NCBI RefSeq assembly: GCF_044904675.1
Contig: NZ_JADIKJ010000011.1
Location: 1-64,000 of the forward strand
From: Dyella_B jejuensis
Lineage (GTDB): Bacteria > Pseudomonadota > Gammaproteobacteria > Xanthomonadales > Rhodanobacteraceae
DNA: 64,000 nt
Reading direction: 5' to 3'
In this document: one piece after another, positions 34,757 to 43,459 of the stretch
How positions within the stretch are numbered: the first letter of the stretch is position 1
Layout of the letters: each line of letters starts with the position of its first letter
Program-made: the position numbers and the translations under genes
The notes under the pieces: generated by a model
What the model saw: only the letters and a program-made list of their open reading frames with translations
Databases searched by the model: none
What the model was told of the DNA's origin: nothing

Positions 34757-35887
34757 TCAACCGCGGCGCGAATCGTGGCCTTGCGAATGGCCCCCACCGC
34801 CGCGCGGCGCGGTGGGACGTGCGGCAGGGTGATACACCTGGGCGTGATAGCGCGGCTGCGCGCGGCTCTGCGATGCCGGTCGGTACGCGGGCGCCGGGCC
34901 GCGGTAGGTGCTTGCCCGATGTGCGCCGTAGCCGGGGCGTTGAGTGCCGGCGGGACGATAGGCGCGGCCGTAGTTTCCAGCCGGACGCGCTGCACCGGTC
35001 GCCGTGTTCGCATGCGGTGCGTAGCTGGCCGAGCGCAATGTACCGCCGCCCGGCTGCGCGCGCATGGCGTTGCCACTGATGCGTTGCACATGGGCCGCCG
35101 CCGGCGAAAAGGCCGCGCCGTGTGCGGCCGCGACGCCGGCTCCGGCGAAGGCGCCGGCACGCGATGTGGCGGCAATCGGCGGGTTACCGTGATTGAACGA
35201 TGCGCGCAAGGCCTGCTCATGGCTCGCCATCGTCATCTGCTGTTGCTGCGCGGCTACCGGCCCGGTATGGGGATCGCGCGCAAATGCCACGTCTTGCGGG
35301 GTGGGGCGCGCCATCAGCCCGCCTCGGCCGCCGTTATAGCTGGTGCGATTGACGTAGGTGTTATTGATCACCGTGCGGTTGTAGACATTGGCGACGTGCA
35401 CGTTGCCGAAACGGTTGACGCTGCGGTTGTAGTAGAAGCCGCCATGTCCCCAATAGCCGCCCGCATAGCCTACGCCGGTGTAGCCATAGCCGTAGTTGAC
35501 GCCGCCATAGAAACCGACATGGCGACCCCAGTAACCAGGATGAAATACATAGAAGCCGCCGTCCCAGCCCCAATAACCGGGCGTCCACAGCGCGCCATAG
35601 TACGGCGCGAGCACCCAGGTGCCAGGCACCCAGTAATAGCCGGCGCCGTTCCAGGCCCAGTAGCCGGGCGTCCACATATAGCCGGATGCGGGAATCGGCG
35701 GTTGCACATAGACGGGTAGCGGCGGCGGCGGGATCCCGACCGAAACTCCGACGCCGATGAAAACGCCCGCGTCCGCCTTTTGCGGAAGCGCGCCTGATGC
35801 GACGAGCGCGGCGAGCAAGGCGACCGACGCGCGCATCAGCCATGTGCGCTTCGTCGAAATATGTTGCGAAATGCTGATGGTTTGCAT
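34757..35887 (-). CDS. YXWGXW-repeat exported protein
   Basis: A 376-residue exported protein. A signal peptide (about 17-40, ending KADAG) is followed by a Trp/Tyr/Gly-rich region with YXWGXW-type repeats (TPGYWAWNGAGYYWVPGTW, TPGYWGWDGGFYVFHPGYWG), then an Asn/Tyr-rich stretch, and a long Ala/Pro/Arg-rich C-terminal half that looks disordered. The start MQTISIS has GGAGAAAA upstream. Such repeats are widespread in secreted or surface proteins of this order; function is not known. Confidence 0.75.
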   Translation of the reverse strand: MQTISISQHISTKRTWLMRASVALLAALVASGALPQKADAGVFIGVGVSVGIPPPPLPVYVQPPIPASGYMWTPGYWAWNGAGYYWVPGTWVLAPYYGALWTPGYWGWDGGFYVFHPGYWGRHVGFYGGVNYGYGYTGVGYAGGYWGHGGFYYNRSVNRFGNVHVANVYNRTVINNTYVNRTSYNGGRGGLMARPTPQDVAFARDPHTGPVAAQQQQMTMASHEQALRASFNHGNPPIAATSRAGAFAGAGVAAAHGAAFSPAAAHVQRISGNAMRAQPGGGTLRSASYAPHANTATGAARPAGNYGRAYRPAGTQRPGYGAHRASTYRGPAPAYRPASQSRAQPRYHAQVYHPAARPTAPRGGGGHSQGHDSRRG

Positions 35888-36097
35888 GTGTTTTTCTCCT
35901 CGGCGTGCACCGTACAGGAGAAAGCGCAGGAAATCGTGCGATGCCATACCGTAGTTCGCCGACAAGTTCGTGCGTGTTCAGCGGACTAGTGCGGCACATG
36001 CCTCACAAGGGATTGGGTCGACTGGCTTTAATGTGTTTTCTAATGCTGTGTGAATGACCTGCCCGTGCCCGAAAGTTGCAAATACACGGAGCGCGCG

Positions 36098-36418
36098 CTA
36101 TGCATCCCACTGCATCTCGATGGCATCGGCGTCCAGCACGCCAAGCCAGTAACTGCCCAGGCGCAGCCAGCCGCTGCGGATGCGATGGGTGGAGGAGTCG
36201 TATACCTTCACATAGACCAGTGTCTGGTTTCTGCTGGTCGTGAGCAGCATGCCGAGGGATGGCGTGTGCGCCCAGAACCGCCCGTGCTCCAGAAGCGTGT
36301 ACCCGTTACTGTCAGCCCATGCATGCAGCATCGTGCGTACACGACGGATCTGCCAATAAATGCTCAGCCCGGTTGCTAGCAGCATGAGCACGATTAAAAG
36401 GTGCGCATACGGATGCAT
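36098..36418 (-). CDS. Small single-pass membrane protein, unknown
   Basis: A 106-residue protein with an N-terminal transmembrane helix (about 5-21, HLLIVLMLLATGLSIYW) and a soluble C-terminal part that includes LLTTSRNQTLVYVKVYDSSTHRIRSGWLRLG. A GGGGGAG site precedes the ATG at 36418. I do not recognise the family. It lies upstream of and divergent to the DinB gene. Confidence 0.6.
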   Translation of the reverse strand: MHPYAHLLIVLMLLATGLSIYWQIRRVRTMLHAWADSNGYTLLEHGRFWAHTPSLGMLLTTSRNQTLVYVKVYDSSTHRIRSGWLRLGSYWLGVLDADAIEMQWDA

Positions 36419-36530
36419 CGGCTCCCCCTGCCTCTGCCGGGATGATTCCCGTGTGCGCATCATAAGCAAAAAAGCGTGGTGGCGGCGGCTACGATAATGG
36501 CGTATCGACCCATCGCCAGAGGGAGGCCGC

Positions 36531-37031
36531 ATGTCGCACCTTGAGCATCTCCAACTCCTCACCCGCTACCGGGCATGGGCCGACCGAAGGCTCTACCAAG
36601 CGCTGGCGGCGTTACCGGAGCATGTTCTGGTGACAGCCCAGCCGATCGTATTCGGCAGCCTCTTGCGCACCCTCAACCATGTTTACTGCATGGACCAGGT
36701 ATGGAAGGCCCATTTGCAAGGTGAACAGCACGGCTTTACGACGCGCAATCCGGAAGATTGCCCTCCGTTTGAAACCTTGCTTGCGTCGCAGGAAGACATC
36801 GATGACTGGTACATCCGTTTCGCTACTTCGCTTGATGATCGCTCTTGCGATGAAACGGTTCGTTTCACTTTCATCGGCGGTAGTGAAGGGCAGATGCGCC
36901 GTGCCGACATCCTGCTGCATGTCGTCAATCACGCGACCTATCATCGCGGCCATGTCGCGGCGATGATGTACGGCGTGCCGATGCTGCCTCCGACGACGGA
37001 CCTGCCCGTGTTTCTGCGTGAAGCGCATTGA
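36531..37031 (+). CDS. DinB family protein
   Basis: A 166-residue four-helix protein of the DinB/YfiT superfamily, many of which bind a metal through three His residues. The ligands are likely His in RTLNHVYCMDQVW and the two in NHATYHRGHVAAMM. Members include bacillithiol or mycothiol S-transferases and damage-inducible proteins; this organism type would not make those thiols, so the role is open. The gene is complete, starting MSHLEHLQLLTRY, and converges on an SDR gene. Confidence 0.85.
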   Translation: MSHLEHLQLLTRYRAWADRRLYQALAALPEHVLVTAQPIVFGSLLRTLNHVYCMDQVWKAHLQGEQHGFTTRNPEDCPPFETLLASQEDIDDWYIRFATSLDDRSCDETVRFTFIGGSEGQMRRADILLHVVNHATYHRGHVAAMMYGVPMLPPTTDLPVFLREAH

Positions 37032-37052
37032 TCAGAGCATCCCTCGGTGTGG

Positions 37053-37853
37053 CTATGCGTATTGCATCTTGACCGTCATGCCGCCATCCACCACGAACGA
37101 TTGGCCGGTAACGAAACCCGATGCGTCGCTGAGCAGATAGCTCGCGAGTGCGCCGATATCTTCGGGTGTACCTACACGTCCAGCGGGATGCTGCGAACGG
37201 TCGCGCCGGCTGAGCTTGGGGCGGTGGCGTGCCGTCGGTTTTTGCCATGCATCAGTGGCGATCCAGCCTGGAAGAATCGCATTCACACGGACCGCAGGCC
37301 CCGCGCTGATGGCCAGCGCGTGCGTCAATGCCAGCAGCCCGCCTTTGCTTGCCGCGTAGGCTTCGGTGTCCGGTTCCGATTGCAGGGCGCGCGTGGAAGC
37401 GATGTTGACGATGGCGCCCGAAGCAGCGGCGAGCGACGGCAATGCATGCTTGCTGCATAGGAACGCGCCGGTAAGGTTGGTGCCGAGATAGCGATTCCAC
37501 GTTGCCAGCGAAAGCTCATGGAGCGGACCCTGGTGCGGATCAGCGATGCCCGCATTGTTCACCAGGCCGTGGATGGTGCCGAAGCGTGCGAGCGCGGCCT
37601 TGACCCAACGTTGCACGCTGGCTTCGCGCGATACGTCGAGCTGGCGGAACGCCGCACGTTCGCCTGCCTGCCATTCATCCAGGCAGGCGTGTCCCGCTTC
37701 GGAATCCAGGTCGCCGATCATCACCGAGCCGCCGGCACTGAGTACGGCTTGCGCGATACCGCGTCCGATTCCCTGCGCGCCGCCTGTGATCAGTACGACG
37801 CGGTGGCGCATCGGCTGGGTGTCGAATGCGTGAATGGCGGGCAAAATGGACAT
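37053..37853 (-). CDS. Short-chain dehydrogenase/reductase
   Basis: A 266-residue SDR enzyme with TGGAQGIGRG as the cofactor loop (about 23-32), a central NNAG, the active-site YAASK, and the C-terminal VTGQSFVVDGGMTVKMQYA. It is a NAD(P)H oxidoreductase of unknown substrate. The first dozen residues are longer than the family average, and a later start at MRHRVVLITGG is possible. It is divergent to thpR, the two starts being only about 80 bp apart. Confidence 0.85.
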   Translation of the reverse strand: MSILPAIHAFDTQPMRHRVVLITGGAQGIGRGIAQAVLSAGGSVMIGDLDSEAGHACLDEWQAGERAAFRQLDVSREASVQRWVKAALARFGTIHGLVNNAGIADPHQGPLHELSLATWNRYLGTNLTGAFLCSKHALPSLAAASGAIVNIASTRALQSEPDTEAYAASKGGLLALTHALAISAGPAVRVNAILPGWIATDAWQKPTARHRPKLSRRDRSQHPAGRVGTPEDIGALASYLLSDASGFVTGQSFVVDGGMTVKMQYA

Positions 37854-37930
37854 GGCGCAGAGTCATGGTTGTCAGCAGATCTGCAAAGATTAGCGTATGC
37901 ATGCGTGAGGAATCGGGTACGCTTTCCGCT

Positions 37931-38548
37931 ATGCATACCGAAAGATCCGACGCCCAGATCGAGCTTTTCGGCCAGCCTCCCGCGCACGCCGAAACGCACC
38001 GCCTATTCTTCGCGCTGATGCCGGACGTGGCCTTGCGCCATGAGATCAATCATGCCGCGGCGCTGGTGCAACTGCAGTATCCCGAGCTGCGCGCACGCTG
38101 GGTAAAGCCCGAGCGCTTTCACGTTACCTTGAACTTTCTTGGCGATTACGCCGCGCCGCCCGAGGAGGCCGCGGAAAAGGCGAAGGCTGCCGCGGGCCGC
38201 TTGCAAGCGAATGCGTTCGACTGGACGCTGGATTACGTTGCCAGTTTTCGCGGGCGCGAACCGCCCTGCGTGTTGCGGAGCACGGCGCAGCCGGAACCGC
38301 TGCTGACACTGTGGCGCACTATGGATAAGGAACTCACCCAAGCCGGCGTGCGGCGGCCGATCGAGCGCCAGCTCACGCCGCACGTGACCCTCGCTTATGG
38401 CCGGCACGAGTTGCCTGGCCCTACACCGGTCGCACCGATCAACTGGCACGTGGACCGATTCGCGTTGATCCATAACGTGGTGGGAAAGGGCAACTACCAG
38501 GTCCTTGGAAGTTGGCTGCTGGGCAGGTCCGGCGCCAGGGACGAGTAG
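37931..38548 (+). CDS. thpR: RNA 2',3'-cyclic phosphodiesterase ThpR
   Basis: A 205-residue two-histidine (2H) phosphoesterase of the LigT/ThpR group, which opens 2',3'-cyclic phosphates at RNA ends. The two HxTL motifs are at His64 (HVTLNFLG) and about His151 (HVTLAYGR). FFALMPD near 27 is the usual first strand. The start MHTERSD is the most likely of two in-frame ATGs, but neither has a strong ribosome site, so the start is uncertain by 10 residues. Confidence 0.88.
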   Translation: MHTERSDAQIELFGQPPAHAETHRLFFALMPDVALRHEINHAAALVQLQYPELRARWVKPERFHVTLNFLGDYAAPPEEAAEKAKAAAGRLQANAFDWTLDYVASFRGREPPCVLRSTAQPEPLLTLWRTMDKELTQAGVRRPIERQLTPHVTLAYGRHELPGPTPVAPINWHVDRFALIHNVVGKGNYQVLGSWLLGRSGARDE

Positions 38549-38644
38549 CCATGGCCGTTATTGCCATGGGCCACAAGTCGGATAGGCGGCCCTGGCGCGC
38601 TGGCGCACAATCCTGCGGTGACTCACCCACCCAAGGAGATCGTC

Positions 38645-39427
38645 ATGCGTTCGATATCCGTCGTTTTGCTTGCTGCATTGAGCCTTCCAGGCGCCTCCCT
38701 GGCACAGGCGCAGCAAGCGCATCACCTGCCAGCTGTGCATTATGTGCCGCCGTATGTACGGGCGGCAGTGAGCGATCCCGCGCGCGGTCAAGACATCAGC
38801 AACGATGCGCGCCGCAAGATCACGGATGTGATGGTGTTCAGCGAGGTCAAGCCCGGCCAGAAAGTGCTGGAGCTGATACCCGGCAGCGGCTATTTCACGC
38901 GCGTGTTCAGTGCCATCGTCGGGCCGCAAGGTCATGTCTATGCGTTATGGCCGAATGAGTACGCCAAGGAGGACGCGGATAATGTCGCGGGTTCCGAAAA
39001 ACTCGCCGCCGATCCCCATTACGCGAATGTCTCGGTGCTCAAGCAACCTGCCGCGCAGCTGAGTGCGCCGCAGACGGTGGATCTGGTTTTCACCGCGCAG
39101 AACTATCACGACTATCCGGACGCCTTCATGGGCAAGGTCGACCCGATTGCATTCGACAGGCAGGTGTATGCCGCGCTGAAGCCGGGTGGCCTGTTCGTGG
39201 TGATCGATCATGTGGCGCCGGCCGGTTCGGGCATGGCCGATACCGACACGCTGCACCGCATCGATCCGGCGATCGTGAAGAAGCAAGTGGAGTCCGTCGG
39301 CTTTGTATTCGCCGGCGAAAGCAGCGTACTGCGCAATCCGAACGATCCGCACACGATCAAGGTGTTCGACAAATCGATACGCGGCCACACCGATCAATTC
39401 ATGTATCGGTTTCGCAAGCCTGGTTGA
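38645..39427 (+). CDS. Exported class I SAM methyltransferase-like protein
   Basis: A 260-residue protein with a clear signal peptide (about 1-22, ending SLAQAQQ) followed by a Rossmann methyltransferase domain. Motif I appears as KVLELIPGSGYFTRVFS, and later strands include VDLVFTAQNYHDYPD and GGLFVVIDHVAP. AGGAGA lies 5 nt before the ATG. This predicted-methyltransferase group is known in proteobacteria with signal peptides, although SAM is a cytosolic cofactor, so its real activity in the periplasm is unclear. Confidence 0.8.
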   Translation: MRSISVVLLAALSLPGASLAQAQQAHHLPAVHYVPPYVRAAVSDPARGQDISNDARRKITDVMVFSEVKPGQKVLELIPGSGYFTRVFSAIVGPQGHVYALWPNEYAKEDADNVAGSEKLAADPHYANVSVLKQPAAQLSAPQTVDLVFTAQNYHDYPDAFMGKVDPIAFDRQVYAALKPGGLFVVIDHVAPAGSGMADTDTLHRIDPAIVKKQVESVGFVFAGESSVLRNPNDPHTIKVFDKSIRGHTDQFMYRFRKPG

Positions 39428-39544
39428 TGTGTGATGGCGCCCTCTCTGCGCTGCAAGCGGATGGGATAAGGAGCGCGCTGCGGTGACGTTTTTTCCAAGC
39501 TGGCACCGAAGAACTTTCCCGCAAGCGTGTCCCTTCGCCTCGAT

Positions 39545-39566
39545 CCTCTCCCCGCAGGGGGAGAGG
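39545..39566. terminator. GA-rich hairpin between convergent genes
   Basis: A 9-bp perfect stem (39545-39553 with 39558-39566) with a 4-nt loop. A shorter version of the same CCTCTCC/GGAGAGG hairpin occurs at 45502-45519. It may be a terminator or a short dispersed repeat. Confidence 0.5.
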
Positions 39567-39584
39567 AAGCAGATAAAAAATGCG

Positions 39585-40724
39585 CTAATCGTGCAGGCCA
39601 CGCCACATGTCATCCAGCAATTCGTCGCTGGGATCGGCGGTCTGTTCCCAATACATGATGCCGCCCAGGTGCTGCGCCCTGATGTAGGTCATCTTGGCGG
39701 CAATCGATTGCGGGTCGTCGTAGGTGATGAAGCGATGGGTCTGTGCGTTCCATAGCCACGGCGCCTGCGCCGCTTCATCCCAGTGGCGCACGTAGCCTTG
39801 CTTGTTGATGTAATCCTGCTTCAGCTCGGGCCAGTTGTGGCCGCCCTGGTAATGGCCGTAAGTCTGGTAGAGACCGTCGTGGTCGGCTTTTACGTCGGCG
39901 AATTCGCGACCGTATAGCGCGGCGCCGATCAACAGCTTGCGCGGCGATACCCCGGCGGCGAGGAACTGTCGCACCGCGCGATCGGTAGTGCGTCCATCGC
40001 CGGCGATCAGGGCCGAAGCGTGCAGGCCGGTGTGATGACCGGTGGTCGGCGTCATCGCATTGACAAAATCGTAGGTCATCAAGTTGAACCAATCCAGGTA
40101 GGGATCGATGGCGGCGATATCGATGCCGCTGACGAACGGGCCATCGGCGATCGCCACGCTGAGCGTGTAGTGGCGGGCGCCGCTGCGGCCGTTCGCGGCG
40201 CCGACCCGGTCGAGGCTGGCGCGGATCGCTTTCAGCAACAGGGTGTAATCGGTTTTGTCCTGCGGGCTGGAGTGGATGCCCGATTCATGATGGCCTGGGT
40301 ATTCCCAATCGATATCGAGGCCATCGGCATGCTGGGCCGCGACCAGTTGCGCGGCGCTGTCGGCGAACTGCTGGCGACCGGCGGCGGTGGCGGCCGCTTC
40401 GGAAAAGCCGCCAACTCCCCAGCCACCGATCGAGATATCGACTTTGAGCCGCGGATTCAGCGATTTCAGCGCGAGCAGGTCGTGCAGATGCCTGGCGTCG
40501 TTAGCGTCCAGCACCACGCTGCCGTTCCTGGGATGGGCAAAGGCGAAGATCAGCGTGTCGATTTTGCCGACATCCTTGGTTTGCGCGGGAATCCAGCCGG
40601 TGGCATAGCCGACGATGCGACAGGGTGCCGGCGGATTCGCCGATGCGGCGTTGCCGGAGGCAAGCAGCAACAACAAGAGGCTGGTGGCCCAGTGACAGGG
40701 AAAGCGGAAAGAAAACGTAGACAT
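39585..40724 (-). CDS. Secreted GH18 chitinase-type glycoside hydrolase
   Basis: A 379-residue exported enzyme with a signal peptide (about 1-30, ending SASAN) and a single GH18 barrel without a binding module. SIGGWG is at about 98-103 and the catalytic DGLDIDWEYPG at 134-144 with Glu141 as acid; YDFVN and GGIMYWEQTADP are later barrel strands. It resembles processive ChiA/ChiD-type enzymes more than the two tandem chitinases at 29-32 kb. AGGAAG precedes the ATG. It probably completes a chitin-degrading set. Confidence 0.9.
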   Translation of the reverse strand: MSTFSFRFPCHWATSLLLLLLASGNAASANPPAPCRIVGYATGWIPAQTKDVGKIDTLIFAFAHPRNGSVVLDANDARHLHDLLALKSLNPRLKVDISIGGWGVGGFSEAAATAAGRQQFADSAAQLVAAQHADGLDIDWEYPGHHESGIHSSPQDKTDYTLLLKAIRASLDRVGAANGRSGARHYTLSVAIADGPFVSGIDIAAIDPYLDWFNLMTYDFVNAMTPTTGHHTGLHASALIAGDGRTTDRAVRQFLAAGVSPRKLLIGAALYGREFADVKADHDGLYQTYGHYQGGHNWPELKQDYINKQGYVRHWDEAAQAPWLWNAQTHRFITYDDPQSIAAKMTYIRAQHLGGIMYWEQTADPSDELLDDMWRGLHD

Positions 40725-40861
40725 CTGAATGCTTCCTGGTGATCCGTGGATACTTGCAGCCAATGCGCGCCGCTGCCTGATGCTTCGATCCATGGCGAGC
40801 GAACGTGCCCGGTGTTGTGCGCCGGGGGCTATCATGCCGGCGATATCGAGCCATCTTGCCC

Positions 40862-41077
40862 ATGAATCCTGCCTCCGACGACATCCTGCGCGAGGATCCG
40901 CCACCGCCGCCGCCGGTCGAGCCCGACCCCGGCGAGTGTTGCGGCAACGGTTGCGATCCGTGCATCTTCGATCTCTACGAAGAAGCACGGCAGCACTATC
41001 GCCAAGCGCTGGCGGCCTGGTGCGCGCGTCATCCCGGCGTGGATCCGGTCACGCGCTCCACGCCGGCATCGCGCTGA
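40862..41077 (+). CDS. Oxidoreductase-like domain protein (CCGNGC type)
   Basis: A 71-residue protein matching the short 'oxidoreductase-like, N-terminal' domain family: a Pro-rich lead (PPPPPPVEPDPGE), the cysteine cluster CCGNGCDPCIFDLYEE and a helical end. The Cys arrangement suggests metal or redox binding, but the function is not established. It ends 1 bp before the stop of the convergent S10 peptidase gene. The start MNPAS is by family likeness; the ribosome site is weak. Confidence 0.75.
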   Translation: MNPASDDILREDPPPPPPVEPDPGECCGNGCDPCIFDLYEEARQHYRQALAAWCARHPGVDPVTRSTPASR

Positions 41078-41078
41078 T

Positions 41079-42581
41079 TCAACGCACGCCGTAGAGGGTT
41101 TTTACGTCCTGAAGCAAAGCTGCCTGACTGGCCGGACGCGCATAGAACATATGCCCGCCGGGATATTCCTTCACCTGCACGCGGGTGGGATCGCCCATCG
41201 CCGGCATCTGGTCGACGATCAGTACCGAGGCCATGAACGGACAGGACAGGTCGTCCCAGCCGTGCGCGATCAGCACGCGCAGGCTGGGATCGTTGGCCAC
41301 GGCTTCGCGCAACTGGTCGACCGAGCCTTTGTTGGCGTCCTCGTCCTCATGCCAGAGATTATTCACGTCATAGCTCAGTGCGTTGTAGCGGCCGCCGTAC
41401 TTCCAGCCGACCGTTTGCGTCACGAAGTTGACCATGGCCGAGGTGGTCGGCGCGACGATGCCGTTGAGGATCGGATCGCCGCCGACCTGGTGCGGTGCGT
41501 AGGGGAAGGGGTCCCAGGCGGTGACGTTGGAATCGTAGCGGCTGCCCAGTTTGCCTTCGGCGCGGTACACCTCGCGCAGGTAGGCCTGGGTCTCAAGCCG
41601 GCCGCCGGAACGTTTCACGAATACCGGGTCGAGGCCGGTAAGTTCGGTCACCTTGCGAATCATGGCATCGGTCGCGGCGGGATCGGTGCGGCCTTGCATC
41701 AGCGTGGTGGCGTAATCGCCGCGCGTGTAGGCGATGATCGGCGCCATCGCTTCGGGCGTCAGCTGATGTTCGCGTTCCAGCCGCGCGGCGGCGATGGACG
41801 GCAGCGTCAGCATCCACGGCAGCGGCGAGACATTTTCATCATCGGATGCGGCAGCATCCAGGTAGGGCGATAGCAATACCAGGCCATTCATCGCCACGCC
41901 GAGCTGGGTCTGCAGGTATTCGGTGACGCGCGGACCGCGGAAGCCGCCGTAGCTTTCGCCGACCAGATACTTGCGCGATGCCATGCGGCCGTTCTGCACC
42001 AGCCAGTCATAGACGATGCGCGAGAGATACTTGATGTCGTTATCGGTGCTGTAGAACAGCTTGGTGGCTTTGTCCGCCGGCACCAGCGCGCGGCTGTAGC
42101 CGGTACCGATCGGATCGATGAAAACCAGGTCGGTGAAGCCGATCCAGGTGCCCGGGTTGTCGTGCAGCACGGCCGGATCGGAAGGATTGTCGCCGTCCAT
42201 CCCGAACGCCACGTGCTTGGGACCGATCGCGCCGAAGTTGAGATAGACCGACGACGCGCCGGGGCCGCCGTTGAGCGCGAAGGTCACCGGGCGGTCCTTG
42301 CCGGGCATGGTGTAGGCGGTGAACACCACTTGGCCCGTGAGGTCGCCCTTTTCATCGCGTACCGGCAGCGTGCCGACGGTAACGGTGTATCTCAGCGTAT
42401 GCCCGTCGACTTCGACCGATTGGCTCACATGCGCGTCGGCAGGCAGTGGCGGCAGGTGGAAGCCATCGGCACCGACGTCATCCTGGTTGGGAGAAGGCTT
42501 GGCCTTGTCGCCGGCATGAACCGGGGTGGCGACGGCGATGATCAAGGCGGCGAGCAGGGCGGGCGACAGAATTTTGCGCAC
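41079..42581 (-). CDS. Secreted S10 family serine carboxypeptidase-like protein
   Basis: A 500-residue exported alpha/beta-hydrolase. A signal peptide (RKILSPALLAALIIAVATPVHAG) is followed by the S10 peptidase fold: LNGGPGASSVYLNFG with the oxyanion site, the nucleophile Ser in LVGESYGGFRGPR, Asp in the LIAHGWDDLSCPF region and His in EYPGGHMFYARP near the end. The GTG start at 42581 has AAGGA 7 nt upstream; the ATG 18 bp further up does not. It likely removes C-terminal residues from peptides in the periplasm or medium. Confidence 0.88.
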   Translation of the reverse strand: MRKILSPALLAALIIAVATPVHAGDKAKPSPNQDDVGADGFHLPPLPADAHVSQSVEVDGHTLRYTVTVGTLPVRDEKGDLTGQVVFTAYTMPGKDRPVTFALNGGPGASSVYLNFGAIGPKHVAFGMDGDNPSDPAVLHDNPGTWIGFTDLVFIDPIGTGYSRALVPADKATKLFYSTDNDIKYLSRIVYDWLVQNGRMASRKYLVGESYGGFRGPRVTEYLQTQLGVAMNGLVLLSPYLDAAASDDENVSPLPWMLTLPSIAAARLEREHQLTPEAMAPIIAYTRGDYATTLMQGRTDPAATDAMIRKVTELTGLDPVFVKRSGGRLETQAYLREVYRAEGKLGSRYDSNVTAWDPFPYAPHQVGGDPILNGIVAPTTSAMVNFVTQTVGWKYGGRYNALSYDVNNLWHEDEDANKGSVDQLREAVANDPSLRVLIAHGWDDLSCPFMASVLIVDQMPAMGDPTRVQVKEYPGGHMFYARPASQAALLQDVKTLYGVR

Positions 42582-42744
42582 AACGGTTCCTTCGGACATA
42601 CAGACCGCAAGCGTACCCAAGCCTGCACCGCCGGCACCGTGCCCAAAGGCATGGGTGGCGAACTGGGTCGCAACCCTTGCAGCGGGACGTTGATGCTATT
42701 GCTGCGCTGCATTAGATTCGAGGCCGTTAAAGAAGGGGAATCCA

Positions 42745-43272
42745 ATGAAACGTTTGATGGTGATCGGCGCCGCGGCGCTGCTTGGTGCGTGCGGCGGCCA
42801 GGATGTGCGCATGCCCGCAGCGGTCGGCAATCTGGTGAAGCCGGGCACGGCGCCATGGCTGAGCGTGACCGGCGGCGCGAACAAACTCGACGTGCGCGGC
42901 CTGGATCACAAGCTGATCCTCGAGCCATCGCCGGATACTTCGGTGGCCTTGCAGTCGCAGTTGGGCGCACGGTTGCAGTCCAGTTATTTCCAGGACCTGG
43001 TCGTGACTTGTTCCGCGCTGACCGCGGTGATGCGGGTGGATCAGGACAAGGCGCCGGGCCATGTCTCGATGGACCTGGCGCTCCATTGCTCGGTGTGGGC
43101 GCGCGGGTTTGACGCCAACCACGATTACAAGGCGCAGGTTTCCACCGCTGCCGCCGCAGCGGACGACCAGGCCTATGCGCAGGCGGTGCCGGCGTTGCTG
43201 TCCGAGGGCGCCGATGCCATCGCCGAACAGTTGCGCGCGGATCTGCGCACGATCGGGCACGCCCAGCGCTGA
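42745..43272 (+). CDS. Lipoprotein of unknown function
   Basis: A 175-residue lipoprotein with a short signal and lipobox LLGAC (Cys at about 16). The mature part has LDVRGLDHKLILEPSPDTS and VVTCSALTAVMRVDQDKA, with a C-terminal Ala-rich helix. It resembles small outer-membrane lipoproteins of the order, but I cannot assign a family. AAGGGGAA precedes the ATG. It stands alone between the S10 peptidase gene (divergent) and the OPT transporter. Confidence 0.7.
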   Translation: MKRLMVIGAAALLGACGGQDVRMPAAVGNLVKPGTAPWLSVTGGANKLDVRGLDHKLILEPSPDTSVALQSQLGARLQSSYFQDLVVTCSALTAVMRVDQDKAPGHVSMDLALHCSVWARGFDANHDYKAQVSTAAAAADDQAYAQAVPALLSEGADAIAEQLRADLRTIGHAQR

Positions 43273-43459
43273 GCGTTTCGCCACGGGCCGGCGCCGCCAT
43301 CGCGGCGTTGTCCTGGCTGTGCCGTCATGACCATGCGATGGCGATCTCGCGCCGTGGGCAAAGACCGCAAAAGTCCTACGCCGGGTGTGGCGCGCCAGCC
43401 AACATCGTCCCCACGATCCACGCTATCTTGTCAGCTGGACAGTTTGGGGAGAACCGCCC

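Noticed and set aside
34703..35719. Long plus-strand frame opposite the YXWGXW protein
   Set aside because: It is a GC-rich shadow without ribosome site; the minus-strand protein has a signal peptide and family repeats.
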